NCBI GenBank assembly: GCA_030812955.1
Contig: JAUSTR010000003.1
Location: 158,362-222,361 of the forward strand
Length of the DNA stretch: 64,000 nt
DNA from: Bacillus alveayuensis
GTDB lineage: Bacteria; Bacillota; Bacilli; Bacillales; Aeribacillaceae
Reading direction: 5' to 3'
Below are positions 1 to 10,901 of this stretch, piece after piece. A program made the position numbers and the translations under genes. Every line of letters starts with the position of its first letter. Position 1 is the stretch's first letter. Under the pieces are notes generated by a model, which worked only from the letters and a program-made list of their open reading frames with translations, was not told where the DNA came from and searched no databases.

Positions 1-2
1 AG

Positions 3-50
3 ATGGAAAATGAGCTCAAGACAAGGTTATTAGAAATGAAAAAAGAATAG
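3..50 (+). CDS. possible 3' end of a gene entering from the left
   Basis: The first bases read in one frame as MENELKTRLLEMKKE followed by TAG, a charged helical tail that would suit the C-terminus of a protein beginning outside the window. A hairpin with GGGTGC and GCACCC arms follows 13 bases later, which supports a gene end here. The product cannot be named from 15 residues, and chance coding is possible. Confidence 0.35.
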   Translation: MENELKTRLLEMKKE

Positions 51-62
51 AATTTAGAAAGT

Positions 63-85
63 GGGTGCCGATTAAGCACCCTCTA
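63..85. terminator. hairpin between the incoming gene and the DASS transporter
   Basis: GGGTGC and GCACCC flank a seven-base loop. The element lies between the end of the incoming + strand frame and the stop of the - strand transporter gene, so it may serve both. There is no long T-run on either side. Confidence 0.4.
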
Positions 86-116
86 TTGATTGATTACCCA
101 TATATTTCTTTTCATT

Positions 117-1751
117 TTATTTAAAATCCGCTGGATAGTGCTGTATATCAATTCCCCAAACGATCGGCATCCATAAGTATATGAGGAAAGCAATTACGAT
201 AATGGACACAACATTTAACCAAAATCCTGCCTTCGCCATATCACCGATTTTCAAATAATTGGACCCGAAAACGACAGCATTTGGTGGTGTTGCTACAGGA
301 AGCATAAAAGCACAAGATGCGGCAATAGCAGAAGCGACCATTAAAGCATATGGATGAACACCAATTGCACTAGCTAATGATGCCATAATTGGTAAAATCA
401 TCGTTGCTGTCGCTGTATTTGATGTAATTTCCGTTAAAAAGATGACAATTGTTGTTACGACTACTAAAATCAAAATAAAGTGAATGCCTGATACTAACGT
501 CATTTTTTCCCCGATCCATTGTGCTAATCCCGTTTCTTTAAAACCTGCCGCAATGGCAAGTCCTCCACCAAACAATAGTAAAATACCCCATGGCAGCTTT
601 TTCACTGTCTCCCAATCTAAAAGAAAAGCACCTGGTTTATTTTTAGATGGAATAGCAAATAAAATGACAGCTCCTATTAAGGCAATGATTGTATCATTAA
701 TGCCTGGAATCCATTTGCTTAATATAAATGAGCGACTGATCCATGCAATGGATGTGAATAAAAATACTGTAAAGATGATTTTTTCTTCAAAAGATAATTT
801 TCCTAATGATTTTAACTCACTTTGAATGACTTCTTTCCCACCTGGGAAATTTTTCAGCTTCATTTTAAACGCAATTTTCGTTAAATAATACCATGAGCCA
901 ATTAGTAATAACGCTGCAATTGGGACACCGAATAGCATCCATGTTGAAAAGGAAATCGTCACATCAAAAAGCTCTCCTGCTACGGCTGCAAAAAGGGCAT
1001 TTGGTGGTGTTCCAATTAACGTACCTAATCCTCCAATGGAAGCTGAATACGCAATTCCAAGCATTAACGCTTTCGCAAATGTTTCGGCATCATTCGTTTT
1101 ACTAGCTAGATTTTCTTTTGATACAGCCTCTTTTACTTTATACACAATCGCTGTTCCGATTGGCACCATCATCATAGCCGTTGCCGTATTCGATATCCAC
1201 ATCGAAAGAAAGGCTGTCGCCAACATAAATCCGAACACTAACCGTTCCATATTTGTACCAATCATAGATATGATCGATAAGGCGATCCGCTTGTGTAAAT
1301 TCCATCTTTCCATCGTTAACGCTATTAAAAATCCGCCCATAAATAGAAAAATGACATCATTTCCATATGAAGATGTCGTCGTACCGACATCTAATGCGCC
1401 CGTTAATGGAAATAAAATGATTGGCAATAATGATGTTGCAGGAATTGGAATAGCTTCTGTAATCCACCAAATAGCTATCCAAGTTGTGCTTGCTAAAACG
1501 GCTAAAGCCTCTTTTGACATTCCTTCAGGATGAAAAAAATTTAAAATCAAAAAAAACAGTAACGGACCTAAAATAAGACCAACTTTTTGTCTACCGCTAT
1601 ACGAATTTAGTGGATTTGGTTGAAGTGGAGTAGAACCTTTCTTGTCCGTCTCCATTGTTGAGGTTGGCAAAAATTGCGCAAACATTTGCTTTAATTGGAC
1701 ATGATCATTCCATATTGTTTGGCTAAATTTTGTTAACATCGATTGCTTCAT
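117..1751 (-). CDS. DASS/SLC13 family sodium:anion (dicarboxylate) symporter
   Basis: This 544-residue membrane protein has the two diagnostic SNT motifs of the divalent anion:Na+ symporter family, SNTATAMMMVP in the first half and SNTATATMILP in the second, plus IGTPPNAL and ATPPNAVVFG loops. About ten or more hydrophobic segments begin near residue 55 after a soluble tail. Family members import succinate, malate, fumarate, citrate or sulfate with sodium; the exact substrate cannot be read from the sequence. The ATG at 1751 lies seven bases after a GGGGG stretch; a second ATG lies four codons later. It stands alone, with the mtn operon terminator upstream. Confidence 0.85.
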   Translation of the reverse strand: MKQSMLTKFSQTIWNDHVQLKQMFAQFLPTSTMETDKKGSTPLQPNPLNSYSGRQKVGLILGPLLFFLILNFFHPEGMSKEALAVLASTTWIAIWWITEAIPIPATSLLPIILFPLTGALDVGTTTSSYGNDVIFLFMGGFLIALTMERWNLHKRIALSIISMIGTNMERLVFGFMLATAFLSMWISNTATAMMMVPIGTAIVYKVKEAVSKENLASKTNDAETFAKALMLGIAYSASIGGLGTLIGTPPNALFAAVAGELFDVTISFSTWMLFGVPIAALLLIGSWYYLTKIAFKMKLKNFPGGKEVIQSELKSLGKLSFEEKIIFTVFLFTSIAWISRSFILSKWIPGINDTIIALIGAVILFAIPSKNKPGAFLLDWETVKKLPWGILLLFGGGLAIAAGFKETGLAQWIGEKMTLVSGIHFILILVVVTTIVIFLTEITSNTATATMILPIMASLASAIGVHPYALMVASAIAASCAFMLPVATPPNAVVFGSNYLKIGDMAKAGFWLNVVSIIVIAFLIYLWMPIVWGIDIQHYPADFK

Positions 1752-1993
1752 CTCCTATCCCCCTTGTTTTAATATTTAAATAATTTTCTAAAATATTTAA
1801 TTTTTATAATATATAGTATATTGTCCTTATTTTTAATTAATTTGTCAACGCTTTCAGTAGTTTTAATAATTTAAAATTTTTGTATTATCCAACCGTAAAT
1901 GAAATGGTTTCCGATTCATTGGCTTTCACAAAATTTTCATCCCCTTACAATTGATTCTTCTCACAACATTACCCCATTTGTGGCCAGTACATG
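1752..1993. other. AT-rich intergenic region upstream of the DASS transporter
   Basis: Very AT-rich DNA that presumably holds the transporter promoter. I see no gene, riboswitch or long inverted repeat in it. Confidence 0.4.
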
Positions 1994-2041
1994 AAAAAAA
2001 CGAGGCTGTGTAGAGGGGTTAGCACCCTTTTTGGCAGCCTC
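1994..2041 (-). terminator. Rho-independent terminator of the mtnWXBD operon
   Basis: Read on the - strand, GAGGCTG pairs with CAGCCTC around a long loop and is followed by a run of seven T. It lies just after the mtnD stop. Confidence 0.75.
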
Positions 2042-2056
2042 TCAACATTTATCTCT

Positions 2057-2569
2057 TTAATAAATTGGCACCCAGCCTTCTGTCGTTACAAAAATTCGAA
2101 TAGCGACAACCCGGCGGTCTTCTTGCAGTGTAAAGTAATGTCTCGTATTTTCTGGTACCGAAATTAAGTCGCCAGGCTCTAGTTCTACATCAAAAAATTG
2201 TCCATCCTTCCCTTGAATAGCAAATGTACCGTGTCCGCTTACGATAAAACGCACTTCATCATCTGTATGATGATGCTCTTTTTTAAAGTTTTCTAATAAT
2301 TGATCTAAATTCGGAGTTGTTTCTGATAACGAAATGACATCATGTGCTCGATAGCCGCGTCGTTCAGAAATATTTTCGATTTCTTCTTTAAAAATATATA
2401 AAATTTCCTCTTTCTCTTTATCTGTTAATTGATAATTTTCAACTAAATACTCTGGTAGTTTGGAAATATCCCATTGTTCATAAATAACCCCTTGTTCGTC
2501 TAAAAAATGAATGACTTTCTCTTTTTCTTCAATTCGTTTATTAGACTTATGAATACGAATGGTTGCCAT
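2057..2569 (-). CDS. mtnD: acireductone dioxygenase
   Basis: MtnD cleaves the acireductone 1,2-dihydroxy-3-keto-5-methylthiopentene with O2 to formate and 4-methylthio-2-oxobutanoate (Fe form), the last ring-opening step of the methionine salvage pathway; the Ni form of the family gives an off-pathway product with CO. The 170-residue protein has the cupin metal motif HHHTDDEVRF (three His/Glu ligands near residues 96-102) and a second His near FTLQ. It starts 14 bases after the mtnB stop, behind a GAGGAAT-type ribosome site, and is the last gene of the S-box operon mtnW-mtnX-mtnB-mtnD. Length and motif agree with the family. Confidence 0.93.
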   Translation of the reverse strand: MATIRIHKSNKRIEEKEKVIHFLDEQGVIYEQWDISKLPEYLVENYQLTDKEKEEILYIFKEEIENISERRGYRAHDVISLSETTPNLDQLLENFKKEHHHTDDEVRFIVSGHGTFAIQGKDGQFFDVELEPGDLISVPENTRHYFTLQEDRRVVAIRIFVTTEGWVPIY

Positions 2570-2582
2570 TTTAATTCCTCCT

Positions 2583-3206
2583 CTATTGATTTGTTATTGA
2601 GAAAAGTTTAAGCTTAACATGATAAGAAAATAAAAATTCGAAAGCTTCCAAATATTTTTTTGCTGCAAAAGGTGTTTGTCCCCAAACGGTAATCCCATGA
2701 TTTCTAATGAGGACCGCTCCATAATCTTTTTTTACATAGTTCGAAAACTCGGCTGCCAATGTCGGGATATGGGCATGATTAGCAATAATCGGTACTGTTA
2801 TTTCCGCATCTTCCTCCCATAGACCGAACGCTTTCATGATTTCTTGACCTTTAAAGGTAACTGACCCTTTTTCATAATAAAGCTCGGAAATTACATTGTT
2901 ATCGACCGTATGAACATGTAAACTGCATTCAGCTTTCGTTTTTTTAAAAATTTCGACATGAAGAAGCGTTTCCGCTGAAGGCTTCCCTTTTTGTCCGGGT
3001 AATGGAAGACCATTTTGATCAACATGAATAAAATCTTCATCTGTTTGTTTTCGTTTATCTTTACCACTTGCTGTTACGAAAAAGGTTAACGGTTTGTCGC
3101 TAACCTTAATAGCTAGATTTCCGCTCGTCGCAGGAAACCAATCTCGTTCCGCTAGTTCTCTTTTAATTTCAGCAAGCTCTCCCCACTTTTTATCTCTATC
3201 ATTCAT
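2583..3206 (-). CDS. mtnB: methylthioribulose-1-phosphate dehydratase
   Basis: A class II aldolase-fold enzyme that dehydrates 5-methylthioribulose 1-phosphate to 2,3-diketo-5-methylthiopentyl 1-phosphate. The 207 residues show the zinc-binding pair LHVHT near residue 97 and a third His in RNHGITVWG near residue 170. The start is ATG 3206 with AGGGAGATGAG upstream. A 78-base gap separates it from mtnX; no hairpin strong enough to be a terminator was seen there. It forms the mtnW-X-B-D salvage operon. Confidence 0.92.
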   Translation of the reverse strand: MNDRDKKWGELAEIKRELAERDWFPATSGNLAIKVSDKPLTFFVTASGKDKRKQTDEDFIHVDQNGLPLPGQKGKPSAETLLHVEIFKKTKAECSLHVHTVDNNVISELYYEKGSVTFKGQEIMKAFGLWEEDAEITVPIIANHAHIPTLAAEFSNYVKKDYGAVLIRNHGITVWGQTPFAAKKYLEAFEFLFSYHVKLKLFSITNQ

Positions 3207-3284
3207 ACGCTCATCTCCCTTGTCTAGCTCGAAGCTTTAGCTCTCTTAATCAATTTCAGCTGAAAAAATTATCGTTTTCAAGAG

Positions 3285-3956
3285 CTAAACAGACGCTTTC
3301 ATCATTTCGTTTAAATGTTGAAGGTAAGTAATAATGTCAGTAAACGTTTCAAAGCTTCGATGCGGAAGATTGAGATCTTGACATTTTTTTAATAATAAAT
3401 CACGGGCAAACACAAAATCGGCTAGTTTGGCTGCTTCTAAATCTGTAATTGAATCCCCTATAACAATCACAAAGTTATCTTTAGATTGAATTTTACGGAT
3501 AATAGAAGGCTTACAGCAGCCACAATCATTCGAACATTGATCATCACAAGAATGAGGCCATTGGATTTCGACAAAATCATGTGAAAAATCAGCCTCGTTG
3601 CAAAATATCCGATCTTCCGCAATAAGATGCTTCAGCAATGGTTTAACAAAAAAGTCAATACCACCGCTAACGATGAAAAGAGGAATGTTTTCTCTTTCGG
3701 TATACTCAACAAATTGTTTAAAGCCCTCACGTATTTCAGCTGTTGATAAAATATATTCTATCATCGCATATTTTTGATAGGATGGGATGAAAGAAAACAT
3801 CTTGCCAACCCCTTTACGGATCGACATTTCTTCATCTAAAACAGCATCTTTTACACTCTCCCATTCGGGTGAAGCAAACTTTTTCATAATCGAAATAATA
3901 TTATCTTTTTTCGTAATGGTTCCATCGAAGTCACAAATGATTAACGGTTTTTTCAT
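3285..3956 (-). CDS. mtnX: 2-hydroxy-3-keto-5-methylthiopentenyl-1-phosphate phosphatase
   Basis: A HAD-superfamily phosphatase that removes the phosphate from the enolase product, giving the acireductone used by MtnD. The HAD nucleophile motif is near the N-terminus ([13 protein letters not shown]), motif II is IVSGGIDFF and the final aspartates are in [12 protein letters not shown] Cys-rich loop ([12 protein letters not shown], near residue 137) is visible and could bind metal. At 223 residues it is close to the family length. Its ATG overlaps the mtnW stop by four bases (ATGA), implying translational coupling. Confidence 0.92.
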   Translation of the reverse strand: MKKPLIICDFDGTITKKDNIISIMKKFASPEWESVKDAVLDEEMSIRKGVGKMFSFIPSYQKYAMIEYILSTAEIREGFKQFVEYTERENIPLFIVSGGIDFFVKPLLKHLIAEDRIFCNEADFSHDFVEIQWPHSCDDQCSNDCGCCKPSIIRKIQSKDNFVIVIGDSITDLEAAKLADFVFARDLLLKKCQDLNLPHRSFETFTDIITYLQHLNEMMKASV

Positions 3957-5176
3957 GCTTTCACCTCAAGGTTCCCCCATAACTTTAGTGCTTGATTTAA
4001 GTTGGCATCTTCTTTCGCAGCTTCGACTAACGATCGACCAGATAAAACAGATTCGATCGCACATAAGAAAGCTTTGCCGCCGCCTTCTGCTCCATATGGG
4101 TGTCCATGAATTCCCCCACCTGCATTGATTACACAATCCTTTCCAAAATCAACAATTAATTGCGGAACAAGCCCAGGATGAATACCAGCTGATGGGACTG
4201 GGAATGTTTGTTTAAAATCATCTTCCTTTAAGCAGCTAAGAGCAATTTTTAAAGCCTCAGCTCGCGGAATGGCAACCGTTCCGTACGGTGATGGGAATAA
4301 GGAAAAATCGGCTCCAGCATAGCGAACGAGTTTTCCAAGCAATAGATGATAGGAAAATCCGTAAGATGGTGACGCTGCTAATGCCCCGCTAATGGCCGGA
4401 TGAGCTAAAATAGGCACTTGAATTTCCGAATCTTCAGCTAGACTTTGCAAAACGTCTAATCCATAGGCGAAAACATTGAACAATAGAGCGGTTGCTCCAT
4501 TTTCGATCGCCCGTTTGGCTCGATCTTTGATTTCCTCTGTTCTCCCAGAAAGATTGATCGCATATAATGCTTGTTTACCAGTTCGTTCATAAATTTCCTG
4601 CAAAACTTTGCGGCCAATTTTCACCCGCTTATCAATCGGAGTCAGTTCATTTTCAAACAAAATTTCATCATCTTTAACGAGATCGACTCCACCTAAAAGC
4701 TGATCTTTCAGTTGTTGTTCTAAATAATTTGAATCGCGACCGATGACCCCTTTAAAAATACTCATAAGAAGCGGACGGTCATAAACATTTAATTGTTCTC
4801 GGATGCCCTCAACACCATATTTCGGACCAGGCAATGTTTTTTTTAAATCATTAGGAAAATCAAGATCTATTAATTTAATCGCTCCATCCAATGAAAGCTT
4901 GCCAAAAACGGTTGTTAAAATCGCTGGAATGTCTGCACTGAAGTTAATGATTGGATAAGCAATTTTAACAATCCCCTTTTGACCGAGTAAGGGATCTTCT
5001 TCAGCTAGCTCTTGAATATCAAGCACTTCCCCTTTATGCTTTTTTAATTGCTCTTGATCGAGTAACGGCAAGTTCGTCCATGAACCTACTGTTAACCCTA
5101 AAGCAATGCCTTCTGCTTTTTTAGCAAAATGACCTTTTTGGTCATGTATAAGATAGGTTGCAATCAACTGACTCAT
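3953..5176 (-). CDS. mtnW: 2,3-diketo-5-methylthiopentyl-1-phosphate enolase (RuBisCO-like protein)
   Basis: MtnW is a type IV RuBisCO-like protein that enolises 2,3-diketo-5-methylthiopentyl 1-phosphate in methionine salvage and does not fix CO2. The 407 residues carry the RuBisCO-fold active-site stretch [16 protein letters not shown], in which the Lys is the expected carbamylation site and the following acidic residues bind Mg. [17 protein letters not shown] and [14 protein letters not shown] form the phosphate-binding loops. It is the first gene of mtnWXBD, behind an S-box leader. In B. subtilis this operon answers to methionine/SAM limitation. Confidence 0.95.
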   Translation of the reverse strand: MSQLIATYLIHDQKGHFAKKAEGIALGLTVGSWTNLPLLDQEQLKKHKGEVLDIQELAEEDPLLGQKGIVKIAYPIINFSADIPAILTTVFGKLSLDGAIKLIDLDFPNDLKKTLPGPKYGVEGIREQLNVYDRPLLMSIFKGVIGRDSNYLEQQLKDQLLGGVDLVKDDEILFENELTPIDKRVKIGRKVLQEIYERTGKQALYAINLSGRTEEIKDRAKRAIENGATALLFNVFAYGLDVLQSLAEDSEIQVPILAHPAISGALAASPSYGFSYHLLLGKLVRYAGADFSLFPSPYGTVAIPRAEALKIALSCLKEDDFKQTFPVPSAGIHPGLVPQLIVDFGKDCVINAGGGIHGHPYGAEGGGKAFLCAIESVLSGRSLVEAAKEDANLNQALKLWGNLEVKA

Positions 5177-5252
5177 GAAGTCACCTTCCTTATGGAATCG
5201 CTGTGTATTTCCTCTCCATTTACGATTTTTATGTGCATATCACAGTTAAACA

Positions 5253-5422
5253 AAAAGCCTCTTCACCGCAGGTGCGAGAAGAGGCTGGAAAGCTAATTCT
5301 CCCCATCCTTATCTCTCAGCACTATGCTGCAAGAATTAGCACCGTGCTTAACTGTGTAAACGTTAAGTCGGTTGCCGGGCTTCATTGGGCTCGTCCCTCC
5401 ACCTGCTCTTGATAAGAATGAT
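5253..5422 (-). promoter_or_regulatory. SAM-I (S-box) riboswitch controlling mtnWXBD
   Basis: Read on the - strand, the leader has the S-box hallmarks in order: P1 strand TTATCAAGAG, AGGTGGAGGGA, GCCCGGCAACC, ACGGTGCTAATTC and closing GAGAGATAAGG. It is followed by a terminator stem GCCTCTTC/GAAGAGGC with a T-run (5253-5285). SAM binding would favour the terminator and shut off the mtn operon. The start of mtnW lies 77 bases downstream. Confidence 0.95.
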
Positions 5423-5465
5423 TTCACATATGCAATTTTGAAAAATCGTAATGAAATTAATTTGG

Positions 5466-5494
5466 ATTATGACAGGAATTCTTTTCTTTGTCAA
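5466..5494 (-). promoter_or_regulatory. SigA-type promoter for the mtnW S-box leader
   Basis: On the - strand, TTGACA (5494-5489) and CATAAT (5471-5466) are separated by exactly 17 bases, about 45 bases before the riboswitch. The -35 hexamer contains the TGA stop of the upstream co-directional gene mtnE, so the promoter is buried in the end of that gene. Confidence 0.75.
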
Positions 5495-6669
5495 CTATTT
5501 TTAAAAAGATTTAATGATTCAATTCTTTTAACAGCTTCTCTTATTCTTTTTTCCTCTGTTAATAAACCGACACGAACAAAACCTTCTCCGTAATCCCCAA
5601 ACCCTCTTCCAGGGGCAACCGCTACATGCACTTCCTCCAATAATAAATTTGCAAAATCTAAAGAAGTATAGCCTTTTGGAACTGGGAGCCAAGCAAAAAA
5701 CGATCCTTTAGGTGCTTCTGCCTTCCAACCAATTTCATGGATCGCTTCCATGAACACATTTCTTCTTGATTCATACATGCAAACGAGTTCATGAACACAA
5801 GATTGTGATTCAGTTAATGCCACTTTTGCCGCCTCTTGAACAGCACTAAAAACACTAACATATAAATGGTCCTGTAATAAATTGATCGCGGAAATAACAC
5901 TTTCATTCCCAACAGCAAAGGCAATTCGCCAGCCTGCCATATTATATGTTTTCGATAATGTATAAATTTCGATCCCGACATCCTTTGCTCCATTCACCTG
6001 CAAAAAGCTTGGTGGTTTCACTCCGTCAAAGCCAATAGCTCCATAAGCAAAGTCATGAACAACACAAATTTCATATTTCGTTGCTAAGTTTACGGTTTCT
6101 TGAAAAAACTCCTTCGTGGCCGTTGCTCCAGTTGGATTGTTCGGATAATTTAAGAACATCAATTTAGCCTTTTGCTTCACCTCTTCGGAAAGAGCATCAT
6201 AGTCAGGCAAAAAATGATTTTCTTGCAATAGTGGCATCATTTCCATCTTAGCATTTGCAAGGGCCACTCCTGACCAATAATCTGGATAACCTGGATCTGG
6301 TACTAAAACGGTATCCCCACTGTTTAGTAAACATGGCGGTATTTCAACCAACCCTGCTTTTCCACCAAAGAGAATAGCGACTTCTTTATCTGGATCAAGT
6401 GTCACTCCATATTCCCGTTCATAAAAGGTACAGACCGCCTCTTTTAAAAATTTTTGTCCTCTAAAAGGGGAATATTTATGATAGGCTGGGTTTTCAACTG
6501 CTCTTTGCATCGCTTTAACGATATGACTTGGTGTCGGTTGATCGGGATTCCCTTGTCCTAAATTAATAACATCAACACCTTTTCGAACATAATCATGGAC
6601 CTTTAAAGATAATTGGACAAAAAATTGCTCCGGCAAATTTTTTAATAGATTTGATGATTCAAAATACAT
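5491..6669 (-). CDS. mtnE: PLP-dependent aminotransferase of methionine salvage
   Basis: Fold-type I aminotransferase, 392 residues from ATG 6669. It would transaminate 4-methylthio-2-oxobutanoate to methionine, the final salvage step. The Schiff-base lysine sits in YTLSKTYNMAGWRIAF, with NYPNNPTGA and the phosphate-binding Arg region FVRVGLL also visible. A GTG lies three codons earlier but overlaps the AAAGGTG ribosome site, so the ATG is preferred. It is divergent from mtnU as in B. subtilis (ykrV/ykrU). No S-box precedes it. Assignment to salvage rests on the context; aminotransferase specificity is hard to read from sequence. Confidence 0.85.
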   Translation of the reverse strand: MYFESSNLLKNLPEQFFVQLSLKVHDYVRKGVDVINLGQGNPDQPTPSHIVKAMQRAVENPAYHKYSPFRGQKFLKEAVCTFYEREYGVTLDPDKEVAILFGGKAGLVEIPPCLLNSGDTVLVPDPGYPDYWSGVALANAKMEMMPLLQENHFLPDYDALSEEVKQKAKLMFLNYPNNPTGATATKEFFQETVNLATKYEICVVHDFAYGAIGFDGVKPPSFLQVNGAKDVGIEIYTLSKTYNMAGWRIAFAVGNESVISAINLLQDHLYVSVFSAVQEAAKVALTESQSCVHELVCMYESRRNVFMEAIHEIGWKAEAPKGSFFAWLPVPKGYTSLDFANLLLEEVHVAVAPGRGFGDYGEGFVRVGLLTEEKRIREAVKRIESLNLFKNS

Positions 6670-6695
6670 TTCTTTCACACCTTTTCAAAAAGTTC

Positions 6696-6725
6696 TTGAA
6701 ATTCTAGTCAAACATCTTATATTGT
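6696..6725 (+). promoter_or_regulatory. possible SigA-type promoter for mtnU
   Basis: TTGAAA (6696-6701) and TATTGT (6720-6725) with an 18-base spacer in the mtnE-mtnU intergenic region. No riboswitch lies between it and mtnU, unlike mtnW and mtnK. Confidence 0.35.
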
Positions 6726-6770
6726 ATTTAACAACTTGTAAAGAAATTTTTTTATTTAGGAGTGAAGAAA

Positions 6771-7586
6771 ATGAAATGGCGAGTTGCTTGCATACAAACA
6801 AATATCGACTTCGGTGAGCCAGAAAAAAATATAAAACAAATGGAATGGAAAGTAAAAGAAACGATGGAAACCGTTCAGCCAGATGTTCTTTTAATGCCAG
6901 AGCTTTGGACAACAGGATATGATTTAACAAGACTCCACGACATAGGGGATGAAAATGGAAAAAAATCTCAAACAATTTTTTCAACATGGGCAAGGCAATA
7001 TCAAGTGAACATCATTGGCGGCTCGATCGCCAAGAAAACTAACCATGGCATTTATAATACGATGTATGTGGCTGATCGAAGCGGAAGCATCATTCACGAA
7101 TATAGCAAACTACATCTTTTTCAACTAATGGATGAACATTTGTATTTAGCTGCAGGGGAGCGAGATAGCTTGTTTTCCCTTGAGGGAGAAACTTGTGCCG
7201 GCTTTATATGTTATGATATTCGTTTTCCTGAATGGATTCGTAAACATACTGTACATGGTGCAAAAGCTCTGTTTGTTGTTGCAGAATGGCCTTCATCTAG
7301 ATTATCTCATTGGCGGCTTCTCCTTCAAGCCCGTGCCATCGAAAATCAATGCTACGTCATCGCCTGCAATCGCATAGGTTCAGATCCAAACAATGATTTC
7401 CCAGGTCATTCACTGATTATTGATCCTTGGGGCAATATCGTTCAGGAAGGATCAGATCAAGAAGAAGTTGTGAGTGCAGAAATTGACTTAACAAAAGTGG
7501 ATTCCGTCCGGAAAACGATTCCCGTTTTTTCAGACCGCAGAGTCGAAATTTATGAGCAGGACTTGGATGTGAGGAAAAAATTTTAA
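6771..7586 (+). CDS. mtnU: carbon-nitrogen hydrolase of the methionine salvage locus
   Basis: Nitrilase-superfamily amidase with the full Glu-Lys-Cys triad: LMPELW near residue 42, EYSKLHLF near residue 112 and GFICYDIRFPEW near residue 146. B. subtilis MtnU (YkrU) is the syntenic homologue; the family has been proposed to be an omega-amidase hydrolysing alpha-ketoglutaramate made when MtnE uses glutamine. The ATG at 6771 lies eight bases after AGGAG, whereas an in-frame GTG at 6762 overlaps the ribosome site and is unlikely. Length (271) fits the family. Confidence 0.85.
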   Translation: MKWRVACIQTNIDFGEPEKNIKQMEWKVKETMETVQPDVLLMPELWTTGYDLTRLHDIGDENGKKSQTIFSTWARQYQVNIIGGSIAKKTNHGIYNTMYVADRSGSIIHEYSKLHLFQLMDEHLYLAAGERDSLFSLEGETCAGFICYDIRFPEWIRKHTVHGAKALFVVAEWPSSRLSHWRLLLQARAIENQCYVIACNRIGSDPNNDFPGHSLIIDPWGNIVQEGSDQEEVVSAEIDLTKVDSVRKTIPVFSDRRVEIYEQDLDVRKKF

Positions 7587-7593
7587 AAAATGA

Positions 7594-7622
7594 TTGACAA
7601 CAGGGGACAAAAATTGATAACA
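7594..7622 (+). promoter_or_regulatory. SigA-type promoter for the mtnK S-box leader
   Basis: TTGACA (7594-7599) is followed after 16 bases by GATAAC, about 60 bases before the riboswitch. The -35 is consensus; the -10 is weak. Confidence 0.5.
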
Positions 7623-7680
7623 TTCACATCAAGAAATTTTTGTTAATGTTTTTTCAAGCTAAAATTAAATGATGGATAAT

Positions 7681-7886
7681 CTCTTATCAAGAGCGGAAGA
7701 GGGACTTGGCCCAATGATGCCGCAGCAACCGACCGTAATACCATTGTAAAATGGGGCGCTTTTGCGCCTGGGAAATCCCAGTAAGGCACGGTGCTAATTC
7801 CAGCAGAAAGTATGACCTTTCTGGAAGATAAGAGGTGCGAAGAGATCAAATCTTCAAGCCTCTTTTCCGACGGAAAGAGGCTTTTC
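7681..7886 (+). promoter_or_regulatory. SAM-I (S-box) riboswitch controlling mtnKA
   Basis: CTCTTATCAAGAG opens P1, followed by GGCCCAATGATGCCGCAGCAACC, CACGGTGCTAATTCC and closing GATAAGAG near 7827-7834. A terminator with AAGCCTCTTTTCC and GGAAAGAGGCTT arms then a T-rich tail (7856-7886) forms the expression platform. It shares the core sequence with the mtnW leader but has a longer P3-P4 region. Confidence 0.95.
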
Positions 7887-7899
7887 TTATTGATATTGA

Positions 7900-10205
<2,306 letters not shown>

Positions 10206-10329
10206 ACATCTAATGGCATGATCCTATTTTGAAAGTTTTCAACTTAAAAAATCATCCTCCTCTTTCCCTAGTTGGTTCTTGTTTGTTCTCTTTGTTGCTG
10301 ATGAGAAATTACATTCATTCACAAAGTTT

Positions 10330-10395
10330 GTCCCATAAGTGTCTGACCTCTATTTTGATTCTTTGTTGAGAGGTCTGACACTTGGCTTTAGGGAC
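10330..10395. terminator. long hairpin between convergent mtnA and ogt
   Basis: Arms 10337-10351 and 10369-10383 pair over 15 bases with one mismatch, and outer GTCCC/GGGAC arms can extend the pairing. It lies between the convergent ends of mtnA and ogt and could end both transcripts, although flanking T-runs are short. The stem size suggests a possible repeat-type element. Confidence 0.5.
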
Positions 10396-10398
10396 AGT

Positions 10399-10890
10399 TC
10401 ATTTATGATAATAAGCCTTTTCTAAATCTAGTAAAAAAGCTTTTTTATCTATTTGACGGCCGGCATAACCGGTGAGTTGTTTGTTTTTCCCAATGACTCG
10501 ATGACAAGGGATGATGATTGGAAGGGCATTCGCTTTATTCGCTTGACCAACAGCCCGAACAGCTTTCGAATGACAAATTTGTATGGCGATCTCTTGATAA
10601 CTTCTTGTCTCTCCATAAGGAATCGTGCATAAAGCCTCCCATACTTTTTGTTGGAAAGGTGTACCGTGCATGTTAAGCGGCAAATCAAATTGTCTTCGTT
10701 TCCCCAGAAAATATTCCTCTAGCTGTGAAGCAGCTTCAGTTAATAGTGCTGTTTTTTTATTTTGTAAAGAGTGCTGGATTTGAAATTCTCTAAAACTTTT
10801 TTCATTTAAAAAGATATGCGCTAATTTTTTATTTTCTTCAACAATAAATAAATGGCCAATTGGTGTTTTCATTGACTGATATGTAAACAT
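10399..10890 (-). CDS. ogt: methylated-DNA--protein-cysteine methyltransferase
   Basis: Suicide repair protein that moves the alkyl group from O6-alkylguanine to its own Cys. The active site IIPCHRVIGKN is present, along with the helix-turn-helix region GETRSYQEIAIQI and RAVGQANKANALP. From ATG 10890, five bases after GGAGG, it is 163 residues, the usual length. A GTG at 10902 overlaps the kinE stop but also the ribosome site. The kinE-ogt order is conserved with B. subtilis, so the pair is probably co-transcribed. Confidence 0.92.
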   Translation of the reverse strand: MFTYQSMKTPIGHLFIVEENKKLAHIFLNEKSFREFQIQHSLQNKKTALLTEAASQLEEYFLGKRRQFDLPLNMHGTPFQQKVWEALCTIPYGETRSYQEIAIQICHSKAVRAVGQANKANALPIIIPCHRVIGKNKQLTGYAGRQIDKKAFLLDLEKAYYHK

Positions 10891-10901
10891 ATGAACCTCC
10901 A

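Noticed and set aside
1036..1533. 165-residue frame opposite the DASS transporter
   Set aside because: It is a shadow of the transporter gene: no ribosome site, unusual composition, and the sense frame has clear family motifs.
6685..6993. 102-residue - strand frame across the start of mtnU
   Set aside because: It overlaps mtnU on the opposite strand without a ribosome site or recognisable domain.
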